DNA from: an uncultured Lachnospiraceae bacterium
GTDB lineage: Bacteria > Bacillota > Clostridia > Lachnospirales > Lachnospiraceae
Assembly (NCBI GenBank): GCA_947589175.1
Contig: CANPZR010000002.1
Location: forward strand, 1-42,412
Direction of reading: 5' to 3'
DNA length: 42,412 bases
The notes under the pieces are model-generated. The model searched no databases and was not told where the DNA came from. It saw only the letters and a list, made by a program, of their open reading frames with translations. Positions 38,251-42,412 of the stretch are shown here, one piece after another; position 1 is the stretch's first letter, and every line of letters begins with the position of its first letter. The position numbers were made by a program, and so were the translations under genes.

Positions 38251-38853
38251 CTATCTAACAATCCGAAATATTCTCGAGTCATATGTATGAGAATCAACTA
38301 CTGATACTCTACAATTTATCCATTGAAGTTTTTTGTTCATACTATCCTGTAACGCTTTCATGATCATCTTTTTGGATCGCGTCTTCCCAGCAAAATCGCC
38401 TTCAAGAAACAAAATAACATATTTCTTTTTCGAATCATCAGGAAAGCTGTCACTTAACATAAATTGTATACATTCCCTTAAATCGTCCACACACTCTTTT
38501 GTATCTTCAAAGGATTTTGCCCCAACCAAAGCAGCTAATGTCATTGCTGCTTTCTGTGCTACTTCAATATCCAGACTATCTCTGCCCTCCACATCAACAG
38601 AAGTATGTGTCGTATCGTGTTTTTGGTTATTCGGGAAAATTCTCCACCGACAATTTCCTTCATTCCCAGTACAGTTCTTTACTTCTATAAAAGCAATCTT
38701 ATCTTTATTAACAGAGATAAAATCAACACCCTTTGCTCCCGGTAATTTATTGAAATAATCCCTATAAAATTTTGTATCATCAAATTTTATCACCGTATCA
38801 TTCTCTGAAAACTGAAACTTTAATCCACTTTCTTTCCTGATATTATTCTCCAT
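38251..38853 (-). CDS. Putative PD-(D/E)XK-like nuclease, partner of the upstream AAA ATPase
   Basis: MENNIRKESGLKFQFSENDTVIKFDDTKFYRDYFNKLPGAKGVDFISVNKDKIAFIEVKNCTG: D-x10-EVK spacing after an acidic/aromatic helix suggests a PD-(D/E)XK core. ATG overlaps the ATPase stop by 11 nt. Confidence 0.6.
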   Translation of the reverse strand: MENNIRKESGLKFQFSENDTVIKFDDTKFYRDYFNKLPGAKGVDFISVNKDKIAFIEVKNCTGNEGNCRWRIFPNNQKHDTTHTSVDVEGRDSLDIEVAQKAAMTLAALVGAKSFEDTKECVDDLRECIQFMLSDSFPDDSKKKYVILFLEGDFAGKTRSKKMIMKALQDSMNKKLQWINCRVSVVDSHTYDSRIFRIVR

Positions 38854-39907
38854 AAATAATCCTCTGTTCTCTATCATACATCGCATCAAATTCCTCCATA
38901 ATTGCATTATGTTCCAAATCAGATGCTGAATTTTTTATTTCGTAACTAATATTTCGTGTTTTTTCATCCCTAAACAATGAAATAAATCTGATATCCAATT
39001 TTTGGGGATTTAATTCCGGATAAGCTTCAATCATATTAAACTCCTGTTGAATAAAATAATCATGTGTGGAAACAAAAATCTGTACTCCCATCTGTGCTAA
39101 AGCAACCATTGCCTGTACAATTGGGTGAATCATTTTAGGATTCATATTCGTTTCTGGCTCATCCCAGAATAAAATTGTATTTTTATTTAAACTTCCTGAA
39201 AGAATCATATAAACAATCATGGATAGCTTTCTATATCCATCTGAAAGCAATCCCATCTCAAATTCACCTTCACCTTTGATTTTGAAATAAAATTTCTTGT
39301 TTTTCTGAACAATTTGTCCTTTCATTATGTCTTCCAAATTATTTAATACCTGATTCTGTTCAGTAGTGTTAGGACCTTTTGAAATTGGTCGATCCAAAAG
39401 TTTTGCAAGGTCATAATACATCTCTTCGAAATCTATATGATATTCATCATATAACGACACAAAATGTTCTACCGTAGAAATCATTTCCTTTGTAGGAATA
39501 TAAATAACATCATATTTCTCTGTTTTCTTACTTTGTACTATGGAAACATCTGCATGATTTTCCTGTCTATTTCCAAATCCAACTGCAATCTTTTGATTCT
39601 TATCCAAATCGAGAGAAAATTCTGTTCTGTTACTTCCTTGTTTACGGCTTACTAATCTGCCAATTTTCATTTCATCAGGACGGAACACACCTTGGATTTT
39701 TTTTACAAAAATCTGCTCTTCCATCTCTTTTGTCAAATTATCTCTATTTCCATTACTAAGCGGTTTTATCAAAGAATACATCACTTTCAAAATCGTTGTT
39801 TTTCCGGTGCTATTTTCACCACTAATAACATTAATGTTATCTGACCAATTCATTTCTGCATTTTCAAACGCCATAAAATTATTTAATGTTAACTTTTTAA
39901 TTTTCAT
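38843..39907 (-). CDS. AAA ATPase of OLD/AAA_15/AAA_21 type (SMC-like ABC ATPase)
   Basis: MKIKKLTLNNFMAFENAEMNWSDNINVISGENSTGKTTILKVMYSL (Walker A); LLSDGYRKLSMIVYMILSGSLNKNTILFWDEPETNMNPKM (signature and Walker B); VQIFVSTHDYFI. Confidence 0.9.
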   Translation of the reverse strand: MKIKKLTLNNFMAFENAEMNWSDNINVISGENSTGKTTILKVMYSLIKPLSNGNRDNLTKEMEEQIFVKKIQGVFRPDEMKIGRLVSRKQGSNRTEFSLDLDKNQKIAVGFGNRQENHADVSIVQSKKTEKYDVIYIPTKEMISTVEHFVSLYDEYHIDFEEMYYDLAKLLDRPISKGPNTTEQNQVLNNLEDIMKGQIVQKNKKFYFKIKGEGEFEMGLLSDGYRKLSMIVYMILSGSLNKNTILFWDEPETNMNPKMIHPIVQAMVALAQMGVQIFVSTHDYFIQQEFNMIEAYPELNPQKLDIRFISLFRDEKTRNISYEIKNSASDLEHNAIMEEFDAMYDREQRIIYGE

Positions 39908-40261
39908 ATCTATTTATCACCTCATTCTTCACTCTATATTTTTGCCTATAAATCTATTTTTAATGCCCTCTTCCCTTCCTGAGACAGAATAAATGTTTTA
40001 ATAATCCCTGAGGAATTCGCAATTTTAACAATTATCCAGATAAATCCCCTAATTATGTGCTATTCTATCATATAAAACCCTGTTTTTCAATAATAATCGT
40101 AGAAATGATAATTTCCTTCTCTCTTTTGCAATTAAAAGGGGATCCATCAGCCAGCGATATCTGACGAATTCTCTGTTTCTTTTTATAAGCACATCTAGCA
40201 CTTTTACCATATATGTCTACAAGCCGTTCTCTATATTCATCATTATTCTCTACGCAAGCCG

Positions 40262-40382
40262 AACGGTCTTGTTCTTCGAACTTATATTTTCCTTGCAGTC
40301 GAAAATATAAGTGCGCCCATGCTGGGCGCACCCTATAAAAACTATGTCAGTTCATTTTTTGGCTTTATGCCGTATTTTTCCC
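40262..40382. repeat. Island repeat copy 2
   Basis: cggtcttgttcttcgaacttatattttccttgcagtcgaaaatataagtgcgcccatgctgggcgcaccctataaaaactatgtcagttcattttttggctttatgccgtatttttcc; homologous to copies 1 and 3. Confidence 0.85.
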
Positions 40383-40560
40383 TGATTTCATCCACACGCC
40401 TATCCATTTCTTTGTCGATATAGGCATAATACTCCCTGTTGGTATCCAGGCCACGATTTATGCCCTCTTTTTTTAGGCGGGCCATAACTTTGAGCGTTTC
40501 ATTGGTAGCCCACCGAAGAACGTCCATACATTCTTCGTCCGCTTTCTCCTCATTCGTCAC
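40342..40560 (-). CDS. Small charged protein, unknown
   Basis: 72 aa MTNEEKADEECMDVLRWATNETLKVMARLKKEGINRGLDTNREYYAYIDKEMDRRVDEIREKYGIKPKNELT; upstream AGGAGGTGGAAGCGTG RBS-like sequence. Confidence 0.55.
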   Translation of the reverse strand: MTNEEKADEECMDVLRWATNETLKVMARLKKEGINRGLDTNREYYAYIDKEMDRRVDEIREKYGIKPKNELT

Positions 40561-40578
40561 GCTTCCACCTCCTGTAAC

Positions 40579-40788
40579 CTATTTCCAGATATTCTGCTTC
40601 CAATATAACCATTGTGCTTCGGTCTCCAATGTGACTGCTCCGTCTCCTTTCAATCCTTTTTTGACGTACTCTTTGACCAGATACATATGTTTGTCATTCC
40701 CATGTGTTCCATATTTTCTCCCTTCTCCGTCCGGCTTCGCATGCCCGCTGCCATTTCGGTCAGTGTCGTTCGGCTTCTCTCTTGACAT
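40579..40788 (-). CDS. Small hydrophilic protein, unknown; has a decayed paralogue at about 41905-42118
   Basis: 69 aa MSREKPNDTDRNGSGHAKPDGEGRKYGTHGNDKHMYLVKEYVKKGLKGDGAVTLETEAQWLYWKQNIWK. Confidence 0.55.
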   Translation of the reverse strand: MSREKPNDTDRNGSGHAKPDGEGRKYGTHGNDKHMYLVKEYVKKGLKGDGAVTLETEAQWLYWKQNIWK

Positions 40789-40894
40789 CCTATCATATTA
40801 AACCATGCTTGTCAGCGCTTTATTAAACTATTCTTTTAATTTTTTGACAAGTTTGCAGACCAGCCAGTAGCCGCAAACGAAAGCTGATCAAATT

Positions 40895-41374
40895 TCACCA
40901 ATCTTCCCCTTCCTCCTCATACTCCTCGATTGCGTCATCTACGCCATACGCATAATCCCTGTCATTATTATATCTGTCGTAATCATAGTCTCCGTCCATA
41001 TAGACATCATCATATCCATCATCGTAAGATTCATATGACTTCTTTTTGGTTGTTGTACTTTTCTTAGTATTACCGCTATATGATGGGCGTTTGGTCGTAG
41101 TTGATTTGCTGCTGTAACTGCTGGTGCTTTTCGAATCACTCTTGGACGAGCTGCTTGAGGATTTGCTGCTATAGGAATAACTCCCATATGCGGATGCGCT
41201 CCCGCTTGACGGCTTGTGCAGATTACAATAACCACTGTATTTAGCCCGTTCGTTATTACAGCCGGGAGCAAGGCATTCGGGCACATTTGCATCGTCCATA
41301 ACAGCGCCGGCCCATGCGACGCCTACGAACACAAGAAAGACTACAGCACACAGTACCAAAGTAGAATTTTTCAT
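40895..41374 (-). CDS. Secreted or anchored Ser/Tyr/Asp-rich protein with a small Cys/His motif
   Basis: 159 aa; hydrophobic N-terminus MKNSTLVLCAVVFLVFVGVAWAGA, CLAPGCNNERAKYSGYCNLHK, then Ser/Lys-rich and Asp/Tyr-rich low-complexity tail. Confidence 0.65.
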   Translation of the reverse strand: MKNSTLVLCAVVFLVFVGVAWAGAVMDDANVPECLAPGCNNERAKYSGYCNLHKPSSGSASAYGSYSYSSKSSSSSSKSDSKSTSSYSSKSTTTKRPSYSGNTKKSTTTKKKSYESYDDGYDDVYMDGDYDYDRYNNDRDYAYGVDDAIEEYEEEGEDW

Positions 41375-41455
41375 ATAGATCAGCTCCTTTAAAAATATAA
41401 GTATTTTTATAATTTCTTTGGGATTCCGAAAAAAGTATTCGTAACATCCATCAGT

Positions 41456-41719
41456 TCACAACTGTTTCTCCTTTTTCGCATATTTAAACTCGACCGCTTC
41501 TCCAGGCGCGTCATACTTGCCTTTTAAGTGCTGTTCATAGAAATATTGCCGCCCATGCTTTCTAATATCCTCTATTGCCTTTTCGCAATCATGGTGATAG
41601 CCAGGCGGTGTAACTCTGTTATTTGATTTCCACTCTGTAATCTTTGACGGCAAATAAAAAATACAGATTATTATGATTGTGCCAATTATAGTACCCATAA
41701 AAATCCCTTCCTTTCTCAA
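41456..41719 (-). CDS. Small single-TM protein, unknown
   Basis: 87 aa; from MGTIIGTIIIICIFYLPSKITEWKSNNRVTPPGYHHDCEKAIEDIRKHGRQYFYEQHLKGKYDAPGEAVEFKYAKKEKQL. Confidence 0.5.
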   Translation of the reverse strand: MRKEGIFMGTIIGTIIIICIFYLPSKITEWKSNNRVTPPGYHHDCEKAIEDIRKHGRQYFYEQHLKGKYDAPGEAVEFKYAKKEKQL

Positions 41720-41724
41720 ACAGG

Positions 41725-41847
41725 TTTTTCTTGGTTATCTTGCACCCCTATTCTACATCTTTACCAGTACCATAAAACGGTCTTGTTCTTCGAACTTATG
41801 TTTCCCTTATGGTTGAAAATATAAGTGCACCCATACTGAGCGCACGC
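41725..41847. repeat. Island repeat copy 3
   Basis: tttcttggttatcttgcacccctattctacatctttaccagtaccataaaacggtcttgttcttcgaacttatgtttcccttatggttgaaaatataagtgcacccatactgagcgcac; close match to copy 1. Confidence 0.85.
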
Positions 41848-41873
41848 TTTCCCATTCCTTTTGAGCCAGATCT

Positions 41874-42130
41874 TCATTCGTCACGCTTCCACCTCCTATA
41901 ACCTATTTCCAGATATTCCGCTTCCGATATAACCTCATCGTGCCTCGGCCTCCAATGTAACTGCTCCGTCTCCTTTCAATCCTTTTTCAGCGTACTCTTT
42001 GACCAGATACATATGTTTGTCACTCCCATGTGTTCCACCTTTTTCTCCCTTCTCCGTCCGGCTTCGCTTGTCCGCTGCCATTTCGGTCAGTGTCGTTTGG
42101 CTTCCATCTTGACAATTCTATCACATTAAA
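41874..42130 (-). pseudogene. Decayed duplicate of the 69-aa gene and the start of the 72-aa gene (40551-40804)
   Basis: Long near-identity with 40551-40804. Relative to copy 1 there is an extra base near GGGAGAAAAAGGTGGAAC (frameshift) and a premature stop (GCACGATGA). Confidence 0.8.
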
Positions 42131-42250
42131 CTATTCTTTTTAGCCACAACAATAACCTGCATCCATTGCTGTATTCCATGCTGTCTCTTTATTATCGTAT
42201 GCATCTTTAATAAAAACAAAATTTTTTCTCCATATTACTTACTTTCAAAC

Positions 42251-42335
42251 TTGCTTTTTCTGTTTACATCGGTTATAATAATTAAGGAGACTCCCCTTCG
42301 CCCATATTGGTGGAGGGGTAAAGTCTCCATTATTT
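42251..42335 (+). promoter_or_regulatory. Promoter-like TTGCTT-17-TATAAT followed immediately by a strong hairpin and T-tract; possible small RNA or attenuator
   Basis: TATAAT at 42274-42279; hairpin 42286-42328 GGAGACT-CCCCTTCGCC...GGTGGAGGGG-taa-AGTCTCC then attattttt. Confidence 0.45.
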
Positions 42336-42412
42336 TTGGCTCATCATCAGAATGTGTGGAATAAAAATTGGCTTAAAGCCTCATAAACATTGAAAAAGCA
42401 TACGATCTCTGT

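Noticed and set aside
40068-40331. 87-aa minus-strand ORF
   Set aside because: Its first third is translated island repeat copy 2 (including the hairpin), and no family is recognisable in the remainder; possibly a gene remnant, but not supportable as a CDS.
37701-41847. Possible CRISPR array from the three island repeats
   Set aside because: Only three copies, separated by about 1.5-2.5 kb, unequal length and no spacer-sized intervals or cas genes.

Overview
This looks like a Lachnospiraceae/Clostridia-type chromosome segment, judged from gene content and protein style; no search was run. From 1 to about 35 kb most genes are core: partial purL, a PrsA-like PPIase, tRNA-Leu(CAG), a MarR plus two-ABC-transporter operon, a SpoIID-like protein, rfbCDBA, MerR-methyltransferase, an ftsEX / M23 peptidase / S41 peptidase cluster, a PucR/CdaR-like regulator, VanZ, a polysaccharide deacetylase, and thiC with a TPP riboswitch and terminator. 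From 35.9 kb back to 23.5 kb on the minus strand there is a tightly packed six-gene array. It consists of a Wadjet-type anti-plasmid SMC system (jetA-jetB-jetC-jetD; TIGR02677/02678/02680/02679 style) followed by sbcD and sbcC. It is preceded by a good sigma-A promoter (TTTACA-17-TATACT) directly abutting a perfect LexA-type palindrome, CGAACATATGTTCA. The strongest hypothesis in the window is therefore an SOS-controlled Wadjet-SbcCD module. From about 37.2 kb to the window end the DNA becomes AT-rich and repeat-laden. That island holds duplicated or decayed small genes, a three-copy intergenic repeat with a conserved hairpin, and a two-gene AAA ATPase + PD-(D/E)XK-like nuclease operon that is a candidate undescribed defence module. 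Other structure includes a 44-bp perfect palindrome, a 3x15-bp operator-like array upstream of marR, and a promoter-hairpin-T-tract unit at the right edge. All family calls are by eye from motifs and need HMM confirmation.
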